From JAEUNJ01 sp052035955 (lineage in GTDB: Bacteria; Pseudomonadota; Gammaproteobacteria; Burkholderiales; Rhodocyclaceae), in assembly GCA_052035955.1 (NCBI GenBank), contig JBPOHD010000017.1, forward strand, positions 16,486-80,485: 64,000 nucleotides of DNA, given 5' to 3'. This document shows positions 8,715 through 16,889 of the stretch, piece by piece (positions within the stretch are counted from its first letter, which is position 1; every line of letters begins with the position of its first letter). The position numbers were made by a program, and so were the translations under genes. Under the pieces are notes generated by a model, which was not told the DNA's origin, did no database searches, and saw nothing but the letters and a program-made list of their open reading frames with translations.

Positions 8715-9700
8715 GCGGCATGTGTTTCGTGGACCACGGGGCCGGCGGCGGGCCGGAGGTGCTGGTACCGGCCACGGGGGCCGTGCCAGAGCCGAAACCG
8801 GGCGAGGTGCTGATCGAGGTGGCCTATGCCGGCGTCAATCGGCCGGACGTGCTGCAGCGGTCGGGCAGGTATCCGCCACCGCCGGACGCCTCGCCGGTCC
8901 TGGGCCTGGAGGTGGCGGGCCGGATCGCGGCCGTCGGCGAGGGTGTCGCCCGCTGGCAGGCCGGCGACGCCGTAACGGCCCTGACTCCCGGCGGCGGCTA
9001 CGCCGAATTCTGCACGGCGCCGGCCGTACAGGTGCTGCCGATCCCGTCCGGGATGGACCTCTGCCAGGCTGCCAGCCTGCCGGAGAACTGGTTCACCGTC
9101 TGGGCCAACCTGATGGACCACGGGCGCCTGGCCGCCGGCGAGACGCTGCTGGTCCACGGCGGCTCCAGCGGCATCGGCCTGGCCGCCATCCAGCTCGGCA
9201 AGCTCGTCGGCTGCCGCGTGCTGACCACCGTCGGCAGCCCCGAGAAGGCGGCCTTCTGCAAGGCCTGGGGGGCCGATGCGGCCATCGACTACCGGGCGGG
9301 TGATTTCACCGAGGCCGTCAAGGCCGCCACCGGCGGCGCCGGCGTGGATGTCGTCCTCGACATGGTCGGGGCCAGCTACTTCCAGCGCAACCTTTCGCTG
9401 CTGAAGCGGGACGGCCGCCTGGTCTCGATCGCCTTCCTGGAAGGCAGCCGCGGCGAATTCGACCTGATGCCGATCATGCTGAAACGGCTCGTCGTCACAG
9501 GGTCGACGATGCGGCCGCGGACGCTCGCCGAAAAGGAAGCGATCCGCGATGCGCTGGAGGGCCGCGTGTGGCCCGCCATCGCCGAGGGCCGCGTGCGTAG
9601 CCACGTCCATGCGACCTTCCCGCTGGCCGAGGCCGCCGAGGCCCACCGATTGATGGAAAGCAGCCGGCACATCGGCAAGATCATGCTGGCGGCGCGCTGA
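8711..9700 (+). CDS. NAD(P)H-quinone oxidoreductase, zinc-free MDR family
   Basis: A 329-residue medium-chain dehydrogenase/reductase of the quinone oxidoreductase (PIG3/Qor) type. The N-terminal GroES-like half contains GVNRPDVLQRSGRYPPPP and GLEVAG; the Rossmann half has LLVHGGSSGIGLAAIQLGK and LDMVGASYFQRNL. No catalytic-zinc ligands are present, as expected for this branch. The start overlaps the rlmB stop (ATGA), and alkB follows nine bases later. The family reduces quinones or enones with NADPH; the physiological substrate here is unknown. Confidence 0.88.
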   Translation: MSGMCFVDHGAGGGPEVLVPATGAVPEPKPGEVLIEVAYAGVNRPDVLQRSGRYPPPPDASPVLGLEVAGRIAAVGEGVARWQAGDAVTALTPGGGYAEFCTAPAVQVLPIPSGMDLCQAASLPENWFTVWANLMDHGRLAAGETLLVHGGSSGIGLAAIQLGKLVGCRVLTTVGSPEKAAFCKAWGADAAIDYRAGDFTEAVKAATGGAGVDVVLDMVGASYFQRNLSLLKRDGRLVSIAFLEGSRGEFDLMPIMLKRLVVTGSTMRPRTLAEKEAIRDALEGRVWPAIAEGRVRSHVHATFPLAEAAEAHRLMESSRHIGKIMLAAR

Positions 9701-9709
9701 GGGCAGGGA

Positions 9710-10837
9710 ATGGCTTTCGCACGCACGGAGCGGAGGCGGGCCCTGGCGACGCGCAAGGTCGCCTACCTGCTGTTCCTGCTGACCCCGACGCTGATGCCGG
9801 CGGCCCTGCATCTGGGGTCCCTGACCGGCCTGCCGGACCTCATGGCCTGGTACCCGGTGTTCTGGGTCTTCGGACTCATTCCGGTGCTCGATTTCGCCAT
9901 CGGCGAGGACCGGGTCAACCCGGACGAGGCCACCGAGACCCGGGCCATGCAGGACGATCCCTATTACCGGGCCCTGACCCTGCTCGCCGTGCCCATCCAG
10001 GCGGTGCTCCTGGTCTGGGGCGCCTGGGTGTTCGCCCACTGGCCATTCGGCCCCTGGGGCATGCTCGGCTGGCTGGTCTCCATGGGCGTGGTCTCCGGCA
10101 TCAATGCCATCAACATTGCCCACGAGCTGGTGCACCGGCATGGCCGCCTGGAGCCCTGGGCCGGCGGATTCCTGCTGTCGCTGGTCGGCTATGCGGGCTT
10201 CAAGGTCGAGCACGTGCGCGGGCACCACGTGAATGTATCGACGCCCCTCGACGCCTCCTCCGCCCGCTACGGCCAGTCCCTCTATGCCTTCCTGCCCCAC
10301 GCCTGGAAATGGAATTTCCTCAATGCCTGGCGGCTGGAGGCCGAACGGCTGCGCCGGCGGGGCCTGCCTGCCCTGCACTGGCGCAACGAACTTATCTGGT
10401 GGCATGGCTTGAGCCTGGCCGTTGCCGTGACGCTGGCCTGGGCCTTTGGCTGGCTCGGGCTCGTCTTCTTCGCCGGCCAGAGCTTCGTCGCCTTCACGGA
10501 ACTGGAGATCATCAACTACGTCGAGCACTACGGCCTGCACCGGCGGGTCAGGGCGGACGGCCGCTTCGAGCGCACCACCCACCAGCATTCCTGGAACAGC
10601 AGCTACCTGCTGACCAACCTGTTCCTGTTCCAGCTCCAGCGCCACTCGGACCATCACGCCCATCCGGCCCGCCGCTACCAGGTATTGCGCCACTTCGACG
10701 ACAGCCCGCAGTTGCCGGCCGGCTATGCGACCATGGTCCTGCTGGCCCTGGTACCGCCCCTTTGGCACAGGGTCATGGATCCGCGGGTCGAGGCCTATTA
10801 CGGCGACGAACCGGAACAACTGGCGTCCGTCCGCTGA
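9710..10837 (+). CDS. alkB: AlkB-type membrane alkane/fatty-acyl monooxygenase
   Basis: A 375-residue integral membrane di-iron hydroxylase. All three histidine boxes are visible: HELVHRH (138-144), EHVRGHH (167-173) and RHSDHH (311-316), plus the family motif NYVEHYGLHR (269-278), and several hydrophobic helices. AlkB enzymes hydroxylate the terminal carbon of medium-chain alkanes using electrons from rubredoxin and rubredoxin reductase. Neither partner is encoded nearby; the adjacent quinone oxidoreductase is not an obvious substitute. The gene follows that oxidoreductase by nine bases with GAGGGCAGGGA as ribosome site, so it is apparently transcribed with rnr-rlmB. The substrate could also be another hydrocarbon chain. 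Confidence 0.93.
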   Translation: MAFARTERRRALATRKVAYLLFLLTPTLMPAALHLGSLTGLPDLMAWYPVFWVFGLIPVLDFAIGEDRVNPDEATETRAMQDDPYYRALTLLAVPIQAVLLVWGAWVFAHWPFGPWGMLGWLVSMGVVSGINAINIAHELVHRHGRLEPWAGGFLLSLVGYAGFKVEHVRGHHVNVSTPLDASSARYGQSLYAFLPHAWKWNFLNAWRLEAERLRRRGLPALHWRNELIWWHGLSLAVAVTLAWAFGWLGLVFFAGQSFVAFTELEIINYVEHYGLHRRVRADGRFERTTHQHSWNSSYLLTNLFLFQLQRHSDHHAHPARRYQVLRHFDDSPQLPAGYATMVLLALVPPLWHRVMDPRVEAYYGDEPEQLASVR

Positions 10838-10854
10838 AGCCGGACACGACCGGG

Positions 10855-11850
10855 TCAGAAGACGGGGTCCCCGGGGAACAAGGGGCCGGTCGCGATCTCG
10901 CCGACCGGGATGCGAACCAGCACCGTGGCCATGGGGCCGATGCCCGTGTCGGGCCTCGCTTCCCAGTAGGTGATCGTGTCGAAGTCTCCGGCGGCGTTCC
11001 GCGACGGGCGGACGATGCCCATTCGATCGACTTTCACCGTCCGCTGGCGGTGGTTCAGGTGCCGGGCCGGCGCCTCCATGACCGCCACGGCGTCGTCGAG
11101 GTAGTCCTCCAGGGTCGGGGGCGGGCGGACCTTCCTGTCCGCGATTGCATCGGCTGCGAACCGACCGGATCGGTCCTCCGCCGGCGGCCTGCGGGAAAAC
11201 GGATCGTCGTGCGTTTCCGGACGCAACGCCGGTGCTTCCTCCATAGCGGTGCCGGCCGCCGCGGCGATGCTCCGGCGCCGTGCCCGCATGTGTTCCAGGG
11301 AATGACGTATCAGTTGCCTGAAGACGATGCGCCCCGTCAGCGAGAGGGCGTGGGCTTCCGATCCCGCCACGGCGTGAAGACGATGACGGGTGAAGGACAT
11401 CATCCTTTGCGGTATGTCCCGGACGAGGATTCCACCCTCCAGCCCTTGGCCGAACACGGTCTTCTCCCGGCGTTCGGCGAGCAGCAGCGCGAACAGCGTT
11501 GCCGACCCGGCATGCCGCGGGGAGGCGAGAAATTCCCGCACGTTGGGGTCCCGGCCGGCGATCTCTCCGATCGACTCCGCGGTGGCGAACAGGAGGTGGA
11601 CCAGGGGGTCCGCGGCAAAGGCGCGGCGGGTCAGTTCCACCGGCGGTTGCAGGCGGGCGACGACCAGACGGGTATGGAGGATGGCTTCCTCGACGGCGGG
11701 CGCCAGGCGCTGCCGGTAGTCGGAGAGGGCGCGCAGCCTCGGATCGGTGCGGTCGACCAGGGCCTCGATGGCGACCTCGACCAGCCGGCGGTCTCCCCCG
11801 GGCACCGGGTCCCCGTCGGTTGGAAACAGATGCTTCAGGAACTCGAACAC
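10855..11850 (-). CDS. Unknown protein, 331 residues
   Basis: A leftward open frame with normal high-GC third-position use, convergent with alkB. It starts at GTG 11850 after a purine-rich GGGGGAAC. I do not recognise the family. The first 190 residues are helical in character and fairly conserved-looking (GQGLEGGILVRDIPQRMMSFTR; ERREK). A low-complexity basic/acidic middle (about 195-235) follows, and the C terminus contains VKVDRMGIVRPSRNAAGDFDTITYWEARP. No signal peptide or membrane segment is visible. Function cannot be assigned. Confidence 0.7.
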   Translation of the reverse strand: MFEFLKHLFPTDGDPVPGGDRRLVEVAIEALVDRTDPRLRALSDYRQRLAPAVEEAILHTRLVVARLQPPVELTRRAFAADPLVHLLFATAESIGEIAGRDPNVREFLASPRHAGSATLFALLLAERREKTVFGQGLEGGILVRDIPQRMMSFTRHRLHAVAGSEAHALSLTGRIVFRQLIRHSLEHMRARRRSIAAAAGTAMEEAPALRPETHDDPFSRRPPAEDRSGRFAADAIADRKVRPPPTLEDYLDDAVAVMEAPARHLNHRQRTVKVDRMGIVRPSRNAAGDFDTITYWEARPDTGIGPMATVLVRIPVGEIATGPLFPGDPVF

Positions 11851-12025
11851 CGCGCTCAGTTCCCCCGTTCGAACGCCTCACCGGCGGCTGCGGCTCCCCG
11901 CGATGCCGCGAAGTGTGGGGAAAATCCGTGGAAGGAGCAAGCGACCAATGCCGGCGCCGGCGCTCCTGTTGCGTCCAGGCCGGCGGGTTCCCCCACCGTG
12001 CGCCCCTGTCGCGCCGCCGGCGGCA

Positions 12026-12060
12026 GAAAAAAATGCCCGCCACCCTCCGGCGACGGGCAT
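12026..12060 (-). terminator. Rho-independent terminator of PEP-CTERM gene 1
   Basis: The stem ATGCCCG (12033-12039) pairs with CGGGCAT (12054-12060), and on the minus strand seven T residues follow at 12033-12027. It lies about 60 bases downstream of the PEP-CTERM stop and ends that transcript. The rest of the 271-base gap (11851-12121) shows nothing else I can support. Confidence 0.75.
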
Positions 12061-12121
12061 GGGCTCGAACCACGCCGGCCGACCCGATGCTCCCGGGCAG
12101 CCCGGCGGAGATTCGCGACCC

Positions 12122-12949
12122 TTACTTGCGGCGTCGGCGGGCAACCGCCCCGAGGATCCCCAGGCCGGCCAGCATCATGGCGTAGGTCTCGGGTTCCGGG
12201 ACCGGCGGATGGTAGGTGACGCTCGCCCCCATGACGCCGTTGATCTCGTTGTCGCCGTCCGCAATCAGGGCGCCCGGGCCGCCCCAGATGATCGAGGCAT
12301 AGCGGAAGGTCCTGCTGGTGCCGGTGCCGACGGCGTAGGTGAAGCCGTCCCACTTGATCCCGGTGTTGCTCATGAAGCCTTCCAGCCAGACGCGCTGGGT
12401 GACGGCCTGTGTCCAGGTGATCCTGTCATCGGAGAGGTAAACCGTGGATTCGATGGCTTCCTGGGGCAGAGGGCCGTGATCGATGGTGTTGAAGATAATG
12501 GCGGTGGATGCCCCGGGGCCGAGGTCCCACACGGCGCCGCCCACGCCGCTGCCCGTCTGCAGCCAATACTGGTCGATGTTGCTGCCGGCATAGGTCCGGT
12601 CCCTGTCGCTCGGGTAGGTGTAATCGAAGCTCCCGGTGCCGGTGAGGTCGTTGGAGCGGCCGGCCGCGTTGGCGCCGGCGCCGGTCTGGCAACCGTCGCA
12701 GGCGATCAGCGGTGCGGCGGTGAACCCGGCCGTGTTGAAGACGCCGTCGTCGAGGAGCCCCTTGTCGATCACGAGTTGCCGGTTGGCCAGGGTATTGGAC
12801 CCGTAGAAGAGGCTCGCGAAGGTGCCTACCGAGGCGCCCTGCCAGGTGCGCCCATCGTTCGGGTCGGTCACCAGGGCCGCGGAAGCTGCCTGGGCGAGGG
12901 ATACAAGGACCAGGGCCGCAGTGCCCTGCTTCAGATGGGCGGGATTCAT
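12122..12949 (-). CDS. PEP-CTERM sorting-domain exported protein 1
   Basis: A 275-residue secreted protein. The ATG at 12949 starts a signal peptide (MNPAHLKQGTAALVLVSLAQAASA). The C terminus carries the complete sorting signal: VPEPETYAMMLAGL, a hydrophobic helix, then ARRRRK. In such species an exosortase (EpsH/XrtA type, not in this window) cleaves after the PEP motif and attaches the protein to the surface or exopolysaccharide. The body is rich in Asp, Gly, Thr and aromatic residues, beta-sandwich-like, with a CDGC pair near residue 90. It shares an upstream palindrome with the second PEP-CTERM gene at 45954. The function of the body is unknown. Confidence 0.9.
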   Translation of the reverse strand: MNPAHLKQGTAALVLVSLAQAASAALVTDPNDGRTWQGASVGTFASLFYGSNTLANRQLVIDKGLLDDGVFNTAGFTAAPLIACDGCQTGAGANAAGRSNDLTGTGSFDYTYPSDRDRTYAGSNIDQYWLQTGSGVGGAVWDLGPGASTAIIFNTIDHGPLPQEAIESTVYLSDDRITWTQAVTQRVWLEGFMSNTGIKWDGFTYAVGTGTSRTFRYASIIWGGPGALIADGDNEINGVMGASVTYHPPVPEPETYAMMLAGLGILGAVARRRRK

Positions 12950-13078
12950 GTGCGTGTCACTCCATGTGGTAGGTTGCGAAGGCACGGCAATGCGCGACGA
13001 AGGCACGCCATTCAATACGGGCGGCCGGCTCACCGTATAGATACGAACATTTTGAGGATGAATGGTTCCGCGGCGGAT

Positions 13079-13103
13079 GGCAATAGTCCATTCGGACTAT
13101 CGC
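13079..13103. promoter_or_regulatory. Palindromic putative operator shared with the second PEP-CTERM gene
   Basis: The core reads ATAGTCCATTCGGACTAT (13083-13100), an almost perfect inverted repeat. The reverse complement of 45837-45861 matches it at about 19 of 25 positions, including GGCAATAG and TCGGACTAT. It lies about 130 bases upstream of PEP-CTERM gene 1 and 54 bases upstream of the divergent HD-domain gene. The symmetry suits a dimeric response regulator such as the LuxR/NarL type; that assignment is inference. Confidence 0.55.
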
Positions 13104-13156
13104 GGGTGGCCGGGACGACGGCGTGCGGCGGCAGACCATCGACCACGGAGGCATCG

Positions 13157-13768
13157 ATGCCCAGGATACTCGGCGAACCCATACTTTCCCCCAGGTTTGC
13201 GCTGGCGCTCCAGTTCGCGAACCAGGTCCATTCGGCCCAGGTCCGCAAGGGAGGAAGAGTGCCCTACATCACCCACCTGATGTCCGTCTGCGCCCTGGTC
13301 CTGGAGAACGGCGGCGACGAGGACGAGGCCATCGGGGCATTACTCCACGATGCCGCCGAGGATTGCGGCGGGAGGCCCATGCTCGAGTCGGTGCGCACCC
13401 TGTTCGGAACCAGGGTGGCCGACATCGTCGAGGGGTGCACCGACACCCTCGAGGACCCGAAACCCGATTGGCATCGCCGCAAGGAGGCCTATGTCGTCCA
13501 TCTGCGCACGGCGTCACCCTCGGTGAAACTCGTGGCCGGCTGCGACAAGTTGCACAACCTTTCGTCGACCTTGAAGGACCTGCGGGGCGGGCCGGGGCCG
13601 GACTACTGGGTCCGATTCACCGCCGATGCGGCAGCCCAGGCGTGGTACTACGGGGCTTGCGCAGAAGCCCTGGAGGCGGCGCCCGCGTCGCCGGTGGCGG
13701 GGGAGTTCAGGCGGGTGTTCGGGGAGTTCCGGGCCGTCCTGGTGGGCCATGGTGCTTCGGCGGAATAG
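13157..13768 (+). CDS. Stand-alone HD phosphohydrolase, Mesh1/SpoT-hydrolase-like
   Basis: A 203-residue protein consisting of a single HD domain. The metal-binding pattern is complete: RKGGRVPYITH (first His), GALLHDAAED (HD and downstream acidic residues), and VAGCDKLHNLSS (final Asp). This spacing and the RKGG...YITH entry closely follow the (p)ppGpp hydrolase domain of SpoT and the small alarmone hydrolase Mesh1; no synthetase, TGS or ACT domain is present. The ATG at 13157 has a GGAGG site at 13147. If correct it would clear alarmones independently of SpoT, or act on another nucleotide. It is divergent from PEP-CTERM gene 1. Confidence 0.8.
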   Translation: MPRILGEPILSPRFALALQFANQVHSAQVRKGGRVPYITHLMSVCALVLENGGDEDEAIGALLHDAAEDCGGRPMLESVRTLFGTRVADIVEGCTDTLEDPKPDWHRRKEAYVVHLRTASPSVKLVAGCDKLHNLSSTLKDLRGGPGPDYWVRFTADAAAQAWYYGACAEALEAAPASPVAGEFRRVFGEFRAVLVGHGASAE

Positions 13769-13926
13769 GCCATCGTCCTGATCGACCCGTTCGGGGGCGA
13801 ACTCTCACCGTACTGAACGGTGCGTGCCTGGCTCGTCCCCTGAGCCACCCGCGGCACATGATGCGGGCTGAAGGGCTCGCTCGTCCATAGGTTGCCCTTC
13901 GAAGACGATGAATCCGGGAGCCACAA

Positions 13927-14466
13927 ATGAACTCGAACGCCCGTGAAGTGTGGGATTGGGACGAACTCCCCCGAGTCGACCTCGGTCCGGAAGGTCACCG
14001 GAAACGCCCCAGGACGGAGGAATGGCCGCTTACGCTGGCCACCGGTCGGGTGATCCGACTGGACCGCTACTTCCAGCAGGACACCGCCCGGGGTTGGTTG
14101 TGCGGGGCGCCGTTTCAGCATGTGCGCGAGCAGCAGGTCGAGGAGGCATTGTCCTCTGCCCGCCGCGTCTTCCAGCGGCGCGAAGATGAGCCGGTGCATC
14201 TCCTGCCCCCGATGCTTTACCGTTACACCTCGAAACTGCCGGTGCGGATCGCTCCCTCGGGCATCACCGAGATGCTGGCGTTGCCGCCGGTCTGCTCGAT
14301 GGCGGAATTCCGTTCCGATTCGCCGGTGCGGGATTCCGACCAGGTCTACTCGTCCCTCGTCGCCGTCTGGTTCCAAAACCGGTACGGCCTGCCGGAGGAT
14401 CCGTACGTTCTTGAGATGTTGCGGACGATGCCCTGGGACGAGCTGGCGGGCGACTGGACACCGTGA
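13927..14466 (+). CDS. Unknown protein, 179 residues
   Basis: A soluble-looking protein with no signal peptide, starting at ATG 13927 after CGGGAG. I recognise no domain. Notable stretches are an N-terminal DWDELPRVDLGPEGHRKRP, then GRVIRLDRYFQQD, and a C-terminal VWFQNRYGLPEDPYVLEMLR. It faces the polyvalent-protein-related gene convergently with an 18-base gap. Codon use resembles its neighbours. The preceding 158-base gap shows nothing further. Confidence 0.65.
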   Translation: MNSNAREVWDWDELPRVDLGPEGHRKRPRTEEWPLTLATGRVIRLDRYFQQDTARGWLCGAPFQHVREQQVEEALSSARRVFQRREDEPVHLLPPMLYRYTSKLPVRIAPSGITEMLALPPVCSMAEFRSDSPVRDSDQVYSSLVAVWFQNRYGLPEDPYVLEMLRTMPWDELAGDWTP

Positions 14467-14484
14467 TCCCGCCCTCCGGCCCGT

Positions 14485-15879
14485 TCAGCGCGCGATGCGC
14501 TGGCCGACGGCGCCGAGCCAGGGCAGCCCGTTGCGGGCCAGGTCGTCCCGCATGGCATCGGAGAACAACAGCGAGGGCAGGCGGGCGATGTCCGGCTTCT
14601 CCAGGGTTTGCCGGTGGCGCTCTGCCGATTCCGCGTCGGGGAACGGGTCCGACGTGCTCTGCCCGGTCGCCCGCTCGATGACCCGCCAGTTGCCCTGGCG
14701 GTGGTCACGCCGTGTGCGGAAGCGGCGGGTGGCGGTCGGGAAGGCCAGGTCGTCGATGCGCACCGCGAAGCAGGCGGCGAGCCCCTCGACCGCCTTCAAC
14801 ACGATGCGGTCGTAGAACACGGCCAGCCCGTCCGCGTCGGCATTGGGAAAGCGTTCGGCGTGGAAGCGGCCGGGCAGCCAGGCGATACCGTCGAGACGGC
14901 GCTCGACGGCCAGCAGCACCATCGCCCTCAGGGCCAGTTCCACCCATTGGGTCTCGTAGGGATTGGCGGGCGGAATCTCGTCGTCGAAGGGATCGGTTTC
15001 GGTGCCGCCGGTCCCTTCCGCAGAACGCTGACGGAGCAGTTCCCGGCGCCCCTGGTTCCAGTCACTCTGGATTTCCTCGATCACCAGGAATCGGCCGAAG
15101 AAGGTTTCCCGCTCCTTGGTGCGGATATGGGCCACGAGGTTGCGGACCGGAAAGTGATCGCTCCAGAAGTCTTCCCGCAGGTTTGGCAGGGTGAGCCACC
15201 ATTCCGTGTAGAAGGCGCCCATGGGCAGGGTGTATTCGGGGAAGGCGTTGACCGCCTCCGATGGGCCGACGAAGCCGGCCTCGCGCAGTTGCCTGGCCAT
15301 TTCGGCGACGACCTGCCGGCCGAAGGCCATGGCCTCCCGGGCAGTGGCGAATTCGACGCCGGGGACGTAAGTCGGCAGGACCTTGCCGCCGCTCTTCACC
15401 GTGAAGGACCAGTAGTGATGGCGCCCGAACAGGCCGCGGTCCGCCTCGATGTGCAGCCAGACGTGGAGGCCAAAACTGCGGTCCCGGTAGCGGAGGACGC
15501 GGATCTGGCGCTGGCCGTTGCGGATGCCGGTGGGTGGCAGTTTCTCCGGCCGCGGCAGTTTTTCGTAACGGACCGCGGGAGAAAACGGGGCGATGACGCA
15601 GCGCTGGAGGAGCGGGGCGCAGGGCGGTCTTCGGGACAGGAAGGCTTCGATTTCAGCGCGGGTGATGCGGGCATCGGCGTGCCGTTCGAGCAGGGGCACG
15701 ATCCCGGACCATTCGATCTCGGTGGCGCTGACCCCCTTGCTGCGCAGGTTGCGCAGGGTGCCGGCCCATTGCCGGCCGGTGGCGCTGGCCGGTCCCGCCG
15801 CCTTGAGCTTCCTCAGCAGGGGTGACCAGAGATTGACGGGGACGACCTCGTGACGCTCGGGGGTGGTCGCCTGGGTCAT
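14485..15879 (-). CDS. Stand-alone relative of phage polyvalent-protein domain
   Basis: A 464-residue protein. Its central third carries NLVAHIRTKER, then FLVIEEIQSDWNQGRRE, and TQWVELALRAMVLLAVERRLDGIAWLPG. This series (LAHxR, EEIQSDW, then an amphipathic helix ending in the D-x-[IV]-A-[WF] strand) is what I know from a domain inside very large phage and mobile-element polyvalent proteins. Here it sits in a single gene with an N-terminal helical region of about 100 residues (GRQWAGTLRNLRSKGVSATEIEW). No catalytic role is established to my knowledge. It is next to the sirtuin and integrase near ssrA, consistent with mobile origin. The start is ATG 15879. Confidence 0.6.
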   Translation of the reverse strand: MTQATTPERHEVVPVNLWSPLLRKLKAAGPASATGRQWAGTLRNLRSKGVSATEIEWSGIVPLLERHADARITRAEIEAFLSRRPPCAPLLQRCVIAPFSPAVRYEKLPRPEKLPPTGIRNGQRQIRVLRYRDRSFGLHVWLHIEADRGLFGRHHYWSFTVKSGGKVLPTYVPGVEFATAREAMAFGRQVVAEMARQLREAGFVGPSEAVNAFPEYTLPMGAFYTEWWLTLPNLREDFWSDHFPVRNLVAHIRTKERETFFGRFLVIEEIQSDWNQGRRELLRQRSAEGTGGTETDPFDDEIPPANPYETQWVELALRAMVLLAVERRLDGIAWLPGRFHAERFPNADADGLAVFYDRIVLKAVEGLAACFAVRIDDLAFPTATRRFRTRRDHRQGNWRVIERATGQSTSDPFPDAESAERHRQTLEKPDIARLPSLLFSDAMRDDLARNGLPWLGAVGQRIAR

Positions 15880-15948
15880 CGCGCCATCGCCTCGCTGGAA
15901 ACGTCCTTCCAGTCTTTGTCTATGGATTTACGAACCCGGATTCGAAAA

Positions 15949-16818
15949 TCATGGATTGTCATCGAGCAGGTGGATTTCGATGCTCCCGGCGAGGCCGCGT
16001 AGGACCGCATCGATCCCTTTCAGGCCGGCCAGGGCCCCGGTCGGCAGGCTCACGTCCCGGGAATGGACAACGCCGGATTCGCGCGGGTTGATCCGGATCA
16101 GCGGGGCCTCGACGGAGGCGCCCATCGTCCGGGCGGTCGGGATGTGGGTGCCGGCGCCCAGTTCGACGACCACAGGGCATTCGACGCTTTCCAGCCATCG
16201 CTTCAGTGCGGCCCGCTGGACGCGTTCCCGGAATTCCAGCCAACGCCAGTCGCTGAACATGAGGATGTTGGGACGCGCCAGCCCGCCGCAATGGGGGCAG
16301 GCCGGCATCGGCCCGGTGAGCAGGCAGCGTTCCTCGTCCACGTCGGGGTGGAAGTCGGCGGCGGGCCAGATGTCGCCCGCGCAACCGGCGAGGCATTGCA
16401 GATGATGGATGGAGCCGTGGACCTCGCAGACCTCGGCGGCCTTGAAGCCGGCCTTCTGGAACTGTCCATCCACGTTGCTGGTGAAGACGAAGGCACCCCT
16501 GGGCATCTGGTCCGCCCAGTCGAGCAGGATGCGGAAGCCGTCGTGGGGCAGGGTGGCGCGGTAGAGGGCCAGGCGGTGGCCGTAGAAGCCCCAGGCCATC
16601 CGCGGGCGCTCCTCGAAGGCGGCCGGCGAGGCGATGGACTGGAAATCGATGCGGGCCCTGCCAAGGGCGGGGTAGGCGCGCCAGAAGCCCTCGGCGCCGC
16701 GGAAGTCGGGCAAGCCGGAATCGACGCCCATGCCGGCGCCGGCGGTGATCAGGAGGCCGTCGGCGGCATCGATCAGCCGGGCGGCGCGGTCGAAAAGGGC
16801 GGGGTCGATGGGGGTCAT
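15949..16818 (-). CDS. Sir2-family NAD-dependent protein deacylase
   Basis: A 289-residue sirtuin. The NAD-binding motif GAGMGVDSGLPDFRG is at 27-41, TSNVDGQFQKAG at 113-124, and the catalytic His at 134 in EVHGS. Four zinc cysteines are present (142, 146, 174, 177), and PNILMFSD follows at 183-190. The motifs are complete, so it should remove acyl groups from lysine, consuming NAD+ and releasing O-acyl-ADP-ribose. It is larger than CobB because of a longer helical module around residues 45-105. It lies between the integrase and the polyvalent-related gene on the same strand; cargo status is inferred from location. Confidence 0.92.
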   Translation of the reverse strand: MTPIDPALFDRAARLIDAADGLLITAGAGMGVDSGLPDFRGAEGFWRAYPALGRARIDFQSIASPAAFEERPRMAWGFYGHRLALYRATLPHDGFRILLDWADQMPRGAFVFTSNVDGQFQKAGFKAAEVCEVHGSIHHLQCLAGCAGDIWPAADFHPDVDEERCLLTGPMPACPHCGGLARPNILMFSDWRWLEFRERVQRAALKRWLESVECPVVVELGAGTHIPTARTMGASVEAPLIRINPRESGVVHSRDVSLPTGALAGLKGIDAVLRGLAGSIEIHLLDDNP

Positions 16819-16889
16819 GGCGTTCCGGCTTTTCGTGGCGGGGAGTTCATCGGAACAGGTTGAGGCATTCCCGGCTCAAGGGATGAGCC

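Noticed and set aside
8510..12073. A very long open frame on the minus strand opposite the oxidoreductase and alkB
   Set aside because: High GC leaves antisense frames open. The translation is low-complexity, with no recognisable domain, and the plus-strand genes here have clear family motifs.
12950..13078. A sigma-54 (-24/-12) promoter for PEP-CTERM gene 1
   Set aside because: TGGCGTG occurs on the minus strand, but the GC dinucleotide is not at the required distance.
15949..16818. Sir2 gene as part of a known antiphage system such as Thoeris or a Sir2-effector pair
   Set aside because: The protein has the full deacylase motif set and zinc cysteines, and no TIR, Argonaute or helicase partner lies next to it.
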